In this document: positions 12,401 to 25,500 of the stretch, in pieces
Layout of the letters: the number at the start of each line of letters is the position of its first letter
Numbering within the stretch: position 1 is the first letter of the stretch
Assembly: GCA_009617715.1 (NCBI GenBank)
Contig: VTFK01000098.1
Span: 682,001 to 746,000, forward strand
From: Plectrocnemia conspersa
Taxonomy: Eukaryota; Arthropoda; Insecta; Trichoptera; Polycentropodidae
Direction of reading: 5' to 3'
DNA: 64,000 bases
The notes under the pieces: generated by a model
The model's input: only the letters and a program-made list of their open reading frames with translations
Told to the model about the DNA's origin: nothing
Databases searched by the model: none
Made by a program: the position numbers and the translations under genes

Positions 12401-14181
12401 TTTGCCAACCGGTGATCCACGGACCACTGAAGGTCCGTAAGGAATTGTGGTGGTTCGTGGAGTAACCTCAATATACTTTAAATCTGTTTATTTAAATGTT
12501 TTATTATATTCTAATTCGTCTTATTAAATTGCGTCTTAAGCCATTATCCAGAATTAGTGATGCAATTATTAATAAGTTTGGCAGATCTCATGCTTGTTCA
12601 AAATATTTAAAGACCATCTCATACCTGTTTAGATGACAGTTTAAACTAGCGCATCGGTCACAAAAGTCCAGTAAGAAAACAGGCTAATCCAATAAATAGG
12701 TGGGCGAGCACTAAGCTTCCCTCATGGCAAAAACAAGTACAATTTTATATTTAGAATGTTATTTTTACGAAAAAAAAGCATAGATGCATTCCGCCGGATT
12801 TAACAGTTAAAGATTGGCAACCGTTGCTATAAAGCACCACAATTTAAACGAAAAATATCATTAACAGTCGATTTTTATTATTTTGCAGTTGGATGTAGTT
12901 CATATCACAGCAATATTTAGAAGGATCTATATCACATTATAACAACAAATAATTTGAATTTGTTTTATTACTGTTGATCCACATTGTTGGTCATGGTTGA
13001 TTTTGTAAATAGGGTAGGGTTAATTATATTCACCCATTTAATGATCCAAATTTTATGGAATCAGATGCTAATTTATAAATTTAGAAAACATAGACCACAG
13101 GTTCTCAAAGTGGATGATGGACAATTACTTAATTATTTATTTTTTATTTGATATTAGTCAATAATATTTTATGAAAGTGTGCATTTTTTGCTTTATTTTA
13201 TTAGATAATTTTAATTGTTAGTTGCTTTATTTTTAAACTATCTATTTAAAATTCTAAAATTGTGTATTGCGTAGTTGAAAAGTGGGCGATGAGTCAAATA
13301 AGTTTGAGAATCTATGCTATAGATAATGATATTTTAGAAGATACTTATCCAATGGGAACTTCTATATTTATTTAAAAATGTAAAAAATATTGTGAGAATT
13401 GTAAAGTGATTGTTACAGTCAGAACTGAATCTTTTTTTCTGAGCTTAAAAATAATGTATCCACACTTGTTCGACGAAATCATCGCCTTCGATACTTGAAT
13501 GATCAAATCGTACAAAAATGAAAAAATATTTTTCTCTCACTGTAGCTATTAATCTAATCGATTTAATGACTTACCCCATTGTACTAAGTAACGACGATAG
13601 ACCGCCTATTTGCCCTACACCTCCAAAAAGTTGCATCAACTGTTGTTGAGACATATTATTTAAGATATTTTGCAGTTCTCCGTCGGGGCTCCGCTGCCGC
13701 TTCGACCGCTACCGGCAGCCGGCGGATTGTTAAGAACCTCGTTTATACGTCGGCAATATTCTTCATCTTTATCAGTTTTCGGCTCCTGCGAACAACGAAA
13801 GAGTTGTGTAAAAATGCAAATCATCGCGTAAACGTTAAGATAAATATATATATATACCTGCATCCAAAAGAAGAGTTTCCGAGACGACGCCGTAAATTTT
13901 AAAACGTACATTCTACCGTCAGTGCATTGTGTGACTCGAGTGAATTCACAATCGCCCGGAAAAAGGATGTAATCGTCTTCTACGGCGCCGGTCGTACGAT
14001 CTTTCCAACAAAAATGCATTAATGAGTCTTCTCCTTGATACAGATACAGGAGACCGCGTCTACGATCTGACACTACAAGCCCTTCTCTTATGTTCGCTTG
14101 TCCCGCTCGGAACTCAACTAGGTGTTTTCCTCCACCGCTACCTGAGCCACTGCCGCTACTGAACAAAGCGCCTGACGACAT
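9420..14181 (-). CDS. ADRM1: Proteasomal ubiquitin receptor ADRM1/Rpn13
   Basis: Rpn13 sits on the 19S proteasome, captures ubiquitylated substrates and activates the deubiquitinase UCH37. Exons (minus strand): 14181-13858, 13785-13575, 10162-9948, 9874-9420, with GT-AG introns and matching phases. The product is about 401 residues once one missing base in exon 2 is allowed for, close to the family's usual length. It starts MSSGALF. Residues 20-130 form the Pru domain, with KHLVEFRAG and the signature [20 protein letters not shown] across the exon 1/2 junction. A Ser/Thr/Pro-rich linker follows. The C-terminal DEUBAD domain (about 282-381) includes [10 protein letters not shown] and [14 protein letters not shown]. 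The last residues are acidic, ending DDDMPLD. Exon lengths sum to 1205, one short of a multiple of three; the frame breaks at the G4 run 13685-13688. Confidence 0.95.
10807..11312 (+). mobile_element. 5'-truncated jockey-type LINE fragment
   Basis: The plus strand in ADRM1 intron 2 encodes, from 10807 to the stop at 11238, the end of a non-LTR reverse transcriptase: [17 protein letters not shown], then [15 protein letters not shown] and the C-terminal tail. This matches the region after the RT core in the jockey clade. A TAAATAAATAAA tail at about 11298-11312 fits 3' processing of such elements. A stop codon just upstream at 10804 and the lack of the catalytic core show that it is dead. Confidence 0.8.
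11846..12190 (+). mobile_element. hAT transposase C-terminal remnant (ZMYM1-like)
   Basis: The plus-strand frame contains [20 protein letters not shown] and, after it, [10 protein letters not shown]. This is the hAT dimerisation region seen in zinc-finger MYM-type 1-like transposases. After a stop, the frame continues with [16 protein letters not shown]. The usual ERSFSKLK core has lost a residue and the N-terminal part is missing, so it is a fossil. It lies in ADRM1 intron 2. Confidence 0.75.
12214..12300. repeat. piggyBac-like element end with two palindromes
   Basis: TTAACACGTTGACTGCC is followed by two related 24-base near-palindromes at 12230-12253 and 12274-12297, each opening GTGTC, centred on CCACTGGTGG or CCACTGGTGA, and closing GACAC. 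The TTAA start and the palindromes are typical of piggyBac-type miniature elements, but I do not see the opposite end. Confidence 0.45.
13685..13688 (-). other. Single-base frameshift inside ADRM1 exon 2
   Basis: Upstream of this point the frame reads [14 protein letters not shown] and then would stop after a few codons. Two bases later in phase, the same exon continues as the conserved [20 protein letters not shown] and reaches a phase-2 donor that matches exon 3. One extra C in the minus-strand CCCC run would join the two frames. All other exon phases agree, so a one-base deletion is the simplest explanation. Confidence 0.85.
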
Positions 14182-15585
14182 TTCAAGTGTTTATTTCTAA
14201 AAAAAATACACAAACGACGTCATCACACAGGTTATATGTATTTCATTATTAGCTACGAATAAATTAAATATAATTTATAACATGTGCAAAAGAAAATCGT
14301 GTACATAAATCGACTATTTCAACAATTACGACGACAGTAAATATAAAAATTGATACAAAACGGTACAGTCATCGCTCGAAAGTCCGAATTGAGCAATTGA
14401 ATAGCTATTTTTTAAACTTAACTTAACGTAGTCGTAATTTACAACAATTTATGATCGATTGAACGGCTAATTAAAGAATATTCCGATAAATACGTACTCA
14501 GTATCTGCTGAACGACGCAATCGTTGCTATAATTCCGGTGAGAAACGATAAATGAAAACTACAAGTTCATGGCGTGTGGAAAGTTGCCAGTGCTCAAAAT
14601 TAAAGTAAGCCAAGCTGACGTTTTTTATTTAAATTCTTATATAACAAGCTATACAAATATTTTTATTTTATATATAATAATGATGATTTAAATAAGGCTG
14701 CTTTTAATTAAAAAATATTTCCAGATAAAATTTACGAGAAACATTTTTATAGGGTAAGGAGATTTGATTTTTAGAGATCTGGTATTATTCGATGTTTCGA
14801 AAAGATACAAAGACGCGGCCTATTCTACATTTTTTTCATTTAAATTCATTAATAATTAGTAGTAGATAAATATCGAAAATTTTAAGGGCATTAGCGCGAC
14901 TGAATGAACATTTGTGTACTATTTAAATTAATTAAATATATTTAAATATTTAAAAAAATCGCTGGACTATTAATTTATATAAAAATATTTTTGCGACTGA
15001 TTAACCTTATATATTTTGCAAGGAAATAAGTTGATTAGCCAAACATTTCAATTTTACTCGCTGTGTTAATTTAACCATATCATTTATTTAAGTGAAATAG
15101 TAGTTTATGATAATATTTCACCTTCACGTTTGCTAAATAATTGTATCTTTACACTTTATTATATAAATTGTGGGACATGAATTCCACAATTTGTGTATCT
15201 TCTTTATTTATCCGCTTTTACAGAAGCGGCCATGACGCATGGCAGCGCGACTCGAATTGCCAGTACTGGGGTTACGAGCCGTTCACTCTCATTTTATTTG
15301 TACTGGTCTGGGGGATGGATGATGACGGGTTTAAACGACCGTTACACGCAAACGACAATGCACTCGATTTTGAGGGCAGCATTGAGCCGCGTACACTCGG
15401 CTTTCGGTCAGTGGAATCGGAAATTTGCTGACGGGTTGCAATTACACAAATATTAAACCGCTGCAGTAGTATTTTATTAAAAATAAAAAAATATTTATAT
15501 GTTTGTTATTTAAATATACACGAATTAGCGATAAACGAGACAACACCGACCATTGTCTTCCCGTCCCATAAAAATAATGTGCTAC

Positions 15586-15640
15586 CCTCTATCACCGTCA
15601 CGTCAGTGTTACTAGAGTGGCGCCAAGTTTTGGTCATAAT
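15586..15640. repeat. Dispersed repeat, copy 1 (copy 2 at 33115-33168)
   Basis: The sequence around CACGTCAGTGTTAC, followed by AGAGTGGC and later a TTTTGG-CATAATG stretch, recurs at 33115-33168 with substitutions. It is part of an unidentified interspersed element. Confidence 0.55.
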
Positions 15641-15717
15641 GTGTCGAACTGCAAGAAAAATTGGTTTCATGAGCAAACGCACCTGAATGTTATTTTTGAA
15701 AGAATATGTATCTACAA

Positions 15718-15924
15718 TTTATAAGAATTTTGCGCAATAACTGCCAAACAAAACTTTTTTAAATAATTTTAAGAGGAAACATAAAAAAAAGTAATTCTAT
15801 TCTAAGCATGCAAACGACTATTTATGAGAATTTTGCGCAATAACCGCCAAACAAAACTTTTTTAAATCATTTTAAGAGGAAACATTAAAAACAAGTAATT
15901 CTATTCTAAACATGCAAACGACTA
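15718..15924. repeat. Tandem duplication of about 103 bp
   Basis: The block 15718-15820 is repeated almost exactly at 15821-15924. Both copies contain GAATTTTGCGCAATAAC or GAATTTTGCGCAATAACC followed by GCCAAACAAAAC, and both end CATGCAAACGACTA. Only a few substitutions separate them, so the duplication is recent. Confidence 0.85.
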
Positions 15925-16516
15925 TTAAAATATATATTGTTTTGAAGTTCTGTTTTAAATTAATGCAAAGCTTTATAAAATATTTATGGCTCTTGATTTT
16001 ATGAATGGTTTTTTATCGTTTTATTCGTCATTTCTTTTGACTCAAAATTATTATGAATTTTGCATGCGTTGTTGCTGAGCGAAAACATATTATGTTTAAA
16101 TATATGTAACTTATTATTTATAAAAGAGTAATCAATAGTTAAAAAATAAAACAAACTGACGCACAAGTTAAAATTAAAAATATATATGGTTAAATTTTGA
16201 AATTAATTTGTGAAAGAGGAAGGGGAGCTAAATATATTTTGCGTAGGAAGGCAGAGACAAGGACTGGTCTCAACATATAATACTAGAAAGCAAAAGGAAT
16301 TATAAACGGGAAAAGTGTTACATATAAAAAAATGTTAAAATAAGTAACATTGTGTTGAAATGTATAACTTATTTTGTAGTCGAAATAATTGACGTTAAGG
16401 CCAATAAAAACGCGATTAGCGTTCACCAGTTGGTAATACTGAGTAGTGTCGGCAACTGCGCTGGTGTTGTCCTGTAGCCGGCGGACCGAGCCCACGTCAC
16501 CGGATTAGACGTCAAT

Positions 16517-19500
16517 ATGAGTGCCGATAAGTCGCCAGACTTTGGTCAGTAATATCCGCCGTATCTCGATAGTAACGCCTAACGTTCGATTCTTTTTTCA
16601 ATCTTCAAAATACCAATCGACGACATGTTTTTTCTTTTCCTTAATTGACGACGCAAACATACAATTGTTAAACGTTCAAGTGCAATTTCGCGTAGTAAAT
16701 GCACACTCGTCACATTATAATACGAATTAAATAACATTTACACCAAAGACCGAATTTTATCTTTAAAAAAAATATTTGTCACAGTAGCAAATGATAAACT
16801 ACCTTCTCGAGCGATCGATGATTAAAACCATGTTTATTTTTAAAATATATTCCAATAATATTTACATTATAAATTACATGCTCGACTCGTTTGCTGATTT
16901 AAGACCATTTTAAAAATATATATACCATACATATGTCAAACAATCGATATAATTTAATTGCATTATTATTCACACAAAAATATACCATTAGTTATATAAT
17001 GTTATATATTAAGGTTATCAGGTTATCACATAAGTATTGTATAATAATATTGATGACGGATTTTAACTAGAATCTGATTTGGACGGTAATTGTAGTATTT
17101 GTTGATTCTGACTGACTGAAAAAATGTATGACTAATACACTAGACAAGACCAGACCTTGTTGGGTTCACAGCCAATTCGAGTGCATTGAACTACGTCAGA
17201 TTTCTCTGCCAATATATAGTAGACAAAAATGTATTATTTACCCATGTAATCAACGGGTGATAAATGATAAATATATATTAATATTGCTTGTGGAATATGA
17301 TTATCTTTCTAATTATATAAATATATTTTTATTTGTTCTTTAAAATAAAAAGATAAAAATACAGCATAATTAAAATATATTAAACCGTAAACCTTTCACT
17401 ATAACATTTGTTCCGTTGTTACTTGTGTGGCGCCTGCCTTTCCAAAAATTATGTCTATGACTTTTTCAACATTTATCTTTTTTTACTTTTTGCTTTAATC
17501 GATTTTATTGACTGTGCTCGAAAAAGAAATGATGTTGTATTTTTTAAAAAATTAAATACAAAATATATACAATATATTAAATTTAGCATTTAGGTTCATT
17601 TAAATAAAAGAAAACGACACAATTTAACATTATACAAATTTTTCATCAAGATCAATTTGAATAGATTTTTTTATTACATAACATAATATTTTTCGTTGAC
17701 ACAAAAAATATTATTTTTAATAATTGTATATGGATTTGACAATTTTCTGGTAAATCGACCCAAGTCTAAATTTTTGTTTCTAGTTTTATTATGTTGTATA
17801 GAAATACATACATAATAAAGCTTGAAATCTAACAAAGCGTATTTTTTACAATTCGAAATATATGTGTACACGAATACAAAATTCATTCAATAATATATAA
17901 AATAGTATCATATTCCCTAATAAAATTTAATTTTAATGACTTCAATATAAGCAGTTCGACATTTTGATTCTTCAGTAAATTAAAGTAACTACGCAAAAAA
18001 AAATTTTTAATTTCCAATATCAAAGTAATACATTTTATTACTCTATATTATATAGTGACTAAGGAATCTTTGCATTATTGAATCTTAATCAATTTATTCC
18101 TTGGTGAAAATATTGCTAACTTTAAAAACGTGCTCGTCATGAAAAGTTCTCAAATCACTGTTAACAATCAACGTATGTTGAAATTTGCAATGCCTATAAT
18201 TTCTGAAACTAGGTCTGTTGGAAGAAAAAGCGAGATCAAACATGTGATTCTTAATGAGCCATAGTTTTTTTGTGTATTTTATTGATTTATTGCGACGAAA
18301 ACAAACGTTCTGGAATGATTCATAGAATTACACGTTCAAGTTGTTCTGGCCCTTGTTTCTGGAACACAAAGGGTTCCAAGGGCCCTGCTAAATTGACGAT
18401 GGCGTTCTGGTGGAGCGCGAAGCCGGTTCTATCTAGGTATATAAGAATTCGTACAATTTTGATTTTATCGTGTTTTTTATGAGAATGAAATCTCAGAGCC
18501 GGACCTGGGTGTATATATTTATGTCGCCCATGACAAATTTTAATAATCTAATAACTAATTGGTATTAATGAGTAGTCATAAAATTAAGTTTATTAATATA
18601 AACGAGAGATATAAATGATAATTCCGCAATCTAAGTAATGTAAGCTGTAATAATATTTTACAATTAATAAAATATATGTCACTGATTTACAGACTTTGAT
18701 TTCAGTCTGGTGTGTCACTTGCCCGTTATAACGCATTGGGCTAGCGCCTGTCATGTTGCAATGTTTGCAATTAAAAAAGTCACGTTTTTTTTCTTGTGAA
18801 CTTAAATTAATAATCCTCCAAAAGCTTTGTATTTTAATAAAAAAAATATTAAAGATACTAGTTACATAAAACACTTTTAGAACATATAATAAATACTTAT
18901 GCCCAGGTTTTTATATTTTATTTTATATTTATCTTATAAAGAAGTGTTTAATTATGTTTAGCCAAATATAATAAAAGTTTTGGATATCGATAAATGTAAA
19001 TTGGTTTATTCAATAGATACAGGAAGGATAATTTTGCAGTGTTGCTTTTAGTCACAGTAGAGTTTTTCTTGAGTCGCTTAATTTAGAATTACTAAATCAG
19101 TTGGAAATGTGAGAGTAAAAATGACATTATGAAGTAATTTTCACCCAAAAATGGAGTTAGTCAATCACACTTATGGATATCGATATTTTATTTATGAACT
19201 GAAATTTACTATGAATGAAATTACATGTATATTATATTTTATTTTTTATTATATGTAAGCCACTGGCAAGAATTAGACTTTTTATGTAAGGTTATAACAC
19301 AGAACTGATAATATATTATCTGTTTTGTGAGACATTTTTTTATAAATTTGTTGACTTGAAGTAATGTTTTTTACTACTTTTTTTATTAGATAAATGATAT
19401 GCAAACTAAATATGAGAATATATTTACCATATTTAAAAACGAATACAATACTTTTAATTTAATGTTTTTTTTCTTGTTGTGTCAACTTTGAAGAACTCGC

Positions 19501-22500
19501 AAAAAAATAATATCAAACAATCATCATAAAATATATACAGTACTGTGTCTTGAACCTAGGAAAAGAATTATTATTTATTTACACATGTTTTATATTTAAA
19601 GTCCAATTAAAACTAATAACACGTACATACGTATGTCCACTATTTGCTTTTATTACGCACAAATTCTTCAATAAGTTTTGGATTGTAACACTAGAAATTT
19701 TGAACCATTTTCTTTCAAAAGTTTGAATAGATCCTCTGGAGTATTATATTGTATTATATTTTTCTTATTCTAAATATCCCAATTTAGAAAAAAAACCAAA
19801 CAAAGTTATAATAGTTTTTGTACTTTTTATTTAATTTGCACCTAATTTTCCTTTGATTCTAATTAAGTTTAACCACACACACCAAAAAACCACACTGCTT
19901 AATTTTTATCTAGCAACAATTTTTTATGTAAATGTTTTCCAAAAGGCTCATTTTTTTTTAGTTTAGAGGTAGCTCATTATTAAAGGATTTTTAATAACAA
20001 ATATGAACGACCTAAATCGATTTTAATTAACTATCACGATACTCATCCGTGAGATTAAGAATATCTAGGAGAACCTAATCTATGATGATTGATCGAAATT
20101 ATTATTAGATAATTATTAAAAAAAAAAAAAATTCACCAAGATCCAAATAGAATTTGAAGCCAGTACTTTTTTGAACTGAAATGGCAAACCATATGTAATA
20201 ATGTAGGTCATATTTCCACCTTTGTGTTTATAGTATAGAGATGCATTGGTTTCGTCGAAAAATATCTTTTCGTTTTCAGTATTTCCCAATTACCAAGAAA
20301 ATGCATTTTACTTACAAACATTTTAATTGAAATCATTGTTTCGTTAAAAATAACAAAATACAATCAGCATTTGCGTCATTCGCCTTATTAGCAATTTCCT
20401 CACGTTGTCCGAAGCTTCTCCAACTGTGCAGTCTTATTTTAATTTATTTTCAAGAAAATTGATAAAAAAAGTATATCCGCTCACCGCACGTAGAGAAAGT
20501 GCGAAAATCGATATCGCGTTTCTAGGAACTATCGGTTACAAAACTAACACACGAATTAGAAAATCATTCACATCGTATTTGCACAGTGCTTGTGTTATTC
20601 AGCTGTAATAGTTCGACCTTCTGAATTGTGAAAAGAAAATCAATGAACAGGCCGCCGAATTATTCTTTGAGAGCGAGGTTTGATTGACCCCGAAACTAGG
20701 CATTTGAAAGGGTGGTTTTCATTAAAACTAACAAATAAATAATAATTGGAGTCTTAGCTTTGATGACGCAGAAGTTGGTACAATTCAATGTTTGATTATT
20801 TTTTTTATAAAACCTCAAAAAATATTAATTTTCTTGGTAGCGTTGTGGGCGCACCCCCGAGACGTATTCTAATTTACGTGTTCAAACGTTAGCTCTCGAC
20901 GTAATAAATCACGTTAACGAAATTGCGCGGAAGACGTAAATGAAATAAATTTAATTTTCTCGGTTGTAAAATTTTAACTTATTGCTCGAGATAGTGTTAT
21001 TTTTGTATATTGTTTATGGACGTGACGTGGTGAGAAGTTTTTGGAATTGGTATAGAAATATGAATCAAACGGTTTTGTAAATATTTTGCTTGAACCTAAA
21101 ATAACCTAGATCTGTGAAATTTTATGAGATCGTGTGGTATTTAAGTCTCAAACTAATAATTATCGGGTTTGCATTTGTGTATTTTGAATCCAGTGATCAT
21201 TGAAAAGATATTTTTTTGAGGCAAGCATAGTAAAATTGATTTATTTACATATTGAATATATGTCGATTTTAATATGCAACATATTCAAGCTTTACTTTCA
21301 TAATCTAGTTAACAATTTATGATTAATTTAAAAATTGCTCTATGCACTGTTTAAAATTACACAAATTTTTTGCGTCACACCTAATCTTAAATAAATACTG
21401 AGCATTTTTATATTCAGTTTAGGATCCAAAACTTTGCTCTAAATTAATTAAATATATATACCACAAGCTATTATAATCAATGTTAAAAATTATAAGTATT
21501 TTTTATATGGATACTTGTGAATGAAGATATTTTTAGACTTTCTGAAAAACTAGACCTGTTGAATTCGAAGCTCATTTTGTAGCTTAGTGAGAAATTTTTA
21601 AGTATACATATTCTATAAAACTGACATTTTACTGTAAAAATTGTATATCCAATTTTTTTTTTACTTTTTTGTTATGCTTAATTATCAAGTGGTTTAGCCT
21701 CGTAATGAGATTTATTGGATAAACCAAAGTGACTTATAAACGCTTGACTGCGTAACGTGAAATTGTTTTGAGCGAGTATCATTTTATTTATAGAAAAGGT
21801 CTGTGAGCCGAATCTGGCTCGCGGGCTGTAAGTTGCACATATGTACATAGCTTATAGGGACAAACTTATTTTATCTTATCTTGAAAAAATATTGTAAATT
21901 TATAGACCTCTCGCTAAAAAAATCGCACTCATTTTTGATTCGTACAACTCAAGGTTCGCCATTTTTTATCTATGCCACTTATGTAGTTAAGGCGGTGCAA
22001 TAAGATTTTTTCAGTGTTGTCTTAATTTTCACCCAATATTTTTCTATTATACACCGCTGCTCATTTTTTCCACCTAATATGTTGGGAGATCGTAAGTAGG
22101 TTTTAATAATTGGGAATTAAAATGGATAATTATAACATTTTTATTTTTAAAATCTACATATTTACGCTTTGACAATAATGTAAGGAATTAAAATATCAAT
22201 TGCTCAAATTTGTGAAAAGCATTGCCCAAATCTATAGATTTTTTTTTTTTTGAAAAGGGAGAAAATTTAACTCTTTGATTGCCGATTTCCTATACATTAG
22301 TTTTTGCTTTGGCGAAAATTTCCAGATCTGACGTAATTTTTAACAGGATCTAGTGTTTTTTCTTCAGGAAAAAATAACATTTTTTCAAATATATTTATTT
22401 ATTATTATATAATAGGTTGTTTTATGTGAAGTGTTTTTTAGTGAGATCGAAGTATTCCAATCGAATATTCCAGGGCTGTGGAGTCGGAGTCGGAGTCGTG

Positions 22501-25500
22501 GAGTCGTGGTGTTTTGGCCGGAGTTGGAGATGGAGTCGGAGTCGTGAAAAATGAGCGACTATAAAATGCATTTTTTTTAAATTATGAAATTTTAATTTAA
22601 TAATGAATGTGTATAGCGTATGAATATTAAACGTGTAAAAAACACCAAAAATAGCCCTGGAATATTCGATTATCCGAATTATTAATCCGATTTTCAATTA
22701 TGTGAATATTGAATAATTAATCGAATATTAGTAAAATATACAATCTCGAATGAAATATGAGAAAAAATCCCGCTCCAACAATGTCCCGCTCTAAAACCCA
22801 TGGTCCTTTATGTGCCTTTATTTTATTAAAAAAAATTGCTTTTACGCCTTCGAAAAATATTTGTTAATAGAATGTTTAACTGTGATATCTACTATGACCG
22901 AAATACGCAGAATTCGTTAGTTAAACGAAACAAAATATTGGTAAAGCTCACCCTTCATTATCGTTTAACGCTTATCTCAAAAACAGGCGTGCGTCGAAAA
23001 TTTTAATGAATTTCGTGTTACGTTTTTATATTTGTTGTTTCAAGACGCAAAGATTTTATTTCAATCGATTCAATAATTCGATCGTGAATAATTTATTTAT
23101 TTAATTTATATGCAAATATGCATCAAAAAACTTCGATACAGATGTTCTTAATATATACTAAATTCGTTCCAATCGTTTTTAGCTATTGTATGCACAAAAA
23201 ATTCCATAAAATTATGTATTTAAAATGTTGTTGTATTAATTCAATTATGAAAATAATTATTGATTAATTAACGCTCGGTAACGAGCGTTTCCACTGCGCG
23301 GCGCTGTAAAACACACCGAACAGTGACTTTTTATGAATGTAACGGCGTCTCAATAATAACTTTAGAATTTTCTTCAATCCAAATGCGGCAATTTTGTTTG
23401 TCGCCGTAGTCATTCAACCAAAAATGAGCCTCATCGCTGAACAAAATTTTGTGGTGAAACTGAGAATCAAGAGCAATCTTGTATTCGGTTTATTCACCGA
23501 ACGTATGACGCACACGATGCTCAAGCTGTTTCAATTCTTGCACGAGCTGGATCTTGCAAGCTCGTAAACCAAGATCTTCCTGCAAAATCTACAGCAGAAA
23601 CAACTTCATCAGTGCGCACTGTACGACGTCTCTGCGGATCCGTATTATCAAGTAGAAAATGCGTGATGCGAAAACGATCCATGGTTATTCGAATTACTTA
23701 CTCAGATGGACGTTTATGTCGACCGTAAAATAGACGTAGGCGAACTAAACCACGATTCATGTATTCATGGTATAATGGCAGGATGTATTCATGGTATAAT
23801 GGCAAACCAAACTGAGCACAAATCAGCTGTCAGCTGTCAAATTGTCTGTAGCTGGAAAAAGTTTTGCCATTTATTTCGATTTCATCAAGATTCGTAATAT
23901 TTAATTAAATGACGTTTTTTTTTTTGCCAAATTCAAGGGGGGCAAATGCGCCCAAATGCCCCCCAAATGACGTCCCTGCTTTTTTAATTTTTTTCCCAAA
24001 TCCAGTACCTCTCTTATATTTTTTATGCAAGAGATAAAAATCTATGGATGACTGTATGCATATTCATGTTCTAGCACACTTTGTTTTATAATGTATATAT
24101 TCGGTATATTGAACTGTAACAATACAGACGTTGGTAACTTATCCTTTGTTCGTTTGCTCTTCGCGTTTCGGCTCGTGAGGGTCTATAGCGGAATTGTCGT
24201 TCACAATCTCCCTCCACCGATGCAATTAGAAGCCTCGAACCAGGTGGTACAGGTGAGCGTGGCCAGTGCCTCGCGGACCATTCACGTGCCTCCACGTGGA
24301 CTGGTTTCGCCGCTCTCTTCGCCGTTCACATCGGTGCCGTTATTAGACCAAATCACACAAGTCATGCGGACGAAAAAAACCGACGCCGCGTCGCGAAATT
24401 CTGCTTCAACATCATATCCTTGGAATCCATGATCATGGACGCGGAAGGGGAGAGATATGCCTTCAAATTGATCGACTCCGAGAACAATACGGTGTATTCG
24501 CTGTCAGAAAACGATACGGAACCGCTCAGCGTAGAGTACATCGAAGACCCTTACTTCGTCCGCTTGGACTCTGATGCCACTCCGAGCCTCGACGAACCCG
24601 AGGCTGGATCGTGGAGCTTATCGAACCAACCGATTCCTGACGATCTCTGCAATGACGACAGTCTGCTGTGCGTCGAGGCGGAGTTTATTATGGACAACAG
24701 GAAGAGGAGACTCCGCATCTTCAGGAAGAAAATGCGCGACGTCCGAGTCCACTTCCAAGACTTCTCCAAGCCATACCTGGCCAAGATATCCAGCCAAAAC
24801 AACTACAAGATGTTCCTGGGCCTCACTGACAACTCGGGTGTGTGTCGCAAATGATTCGCAACTTAGTCTAAACCCTAATTTTAGCGATTGCGCAATGTTT
24901 GGTTTTTGGCTCAATAATAGGTTTACAACTGAATTCTGTCTTCTCTCTGGTGTTGATGTAAATAAAAGATCTTTCCCAATAAAGTGATTGACTTAGGAAA
25001 AATGAAAGTAACTATTTTTCATACCATACTCAGTTTTATAAATTACCTTTTTTATTAAATGGTTTAAAGTTAAGTTGCACAAAGAAAAATTGGTTTTATT
25101 TTTATATATTTTTGAATTTGAATAATAGATTTTATAAAAAATATTTTTTGGCACTGGGTCAAAATCGCGAATTATGTAAAAATGTATATGGTAGGGGGTC
25201 TTCAACCATTTAATACATACCGCCCACATTTGTATATTTTTTTATCGTAAAATTTCCTTACCGCTCACTAACATCGCAGTAATCCAATTCAATGTAAAAG
25301 TAAAATAAGTGTTAAAAGATAAATTTGAAAAAAAAATATACTGACGAAACAGTATATAACATTGAAAAAAAAGTGTTAAACAATAAAAAATAACTTTATT
25401 ATCAGTTTTAAAGTTTCATTTAATAATTAATGAGAACCTTGAGCTTGTTTCTCTTTGGGTGATGATTTCTCTGCTTGGTAATAATAGGTGTTTTCAATAA

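Larger units (their letters stand above)
14182..16440. promoter_or_regulatory. Divergent intergenic region between ADRM1 and TPD52
   Basis: ADRM1 reads left from 14181 and TPD52 reads right from 16517, so this 2.3-kb region must hold both promoters if TPD52 exon 1 is right. The sequence near 14200-14600 is the ADRM1 5' region. A GC-richer patch at 15225-15440 has open frames on the plus strand, but its translation is unrecognised. A tandem duplication sits at 15718-15924. Confidence 0.45.
16545..24100. other. TPD52 first intron, proximal part, with repeats
   Basis: It is mainly AT-rich and non-coding. It contains a coding-like island near 18330-18437, hAT-like subterminal sequence near 21799-21860, a miniature hAT element at 22471-22659, one arm of an inverted repeat pair at 22850-23215 and a transposase fragment at 23330-23690. 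No other gene was supported. The open frame at 20405-20608 has no recognisable features. Confidence 0.45.

Noticed and set aside
15193..15456. Plus frames of 87-96 codons in the ADRM1-TPD52 intergenic region
   Set aside because: Open in two overlapping frames with no recognisable motif, no convincing splice partners and no consistent codon bias; possibly repeat-derived.
24551..24987. Other-frame open stretches over the long TPD52 exon
   Set aside because: Codon quality favours the MQLEAS/MDAEGERY reading, which alone meets the donor in the right phase.
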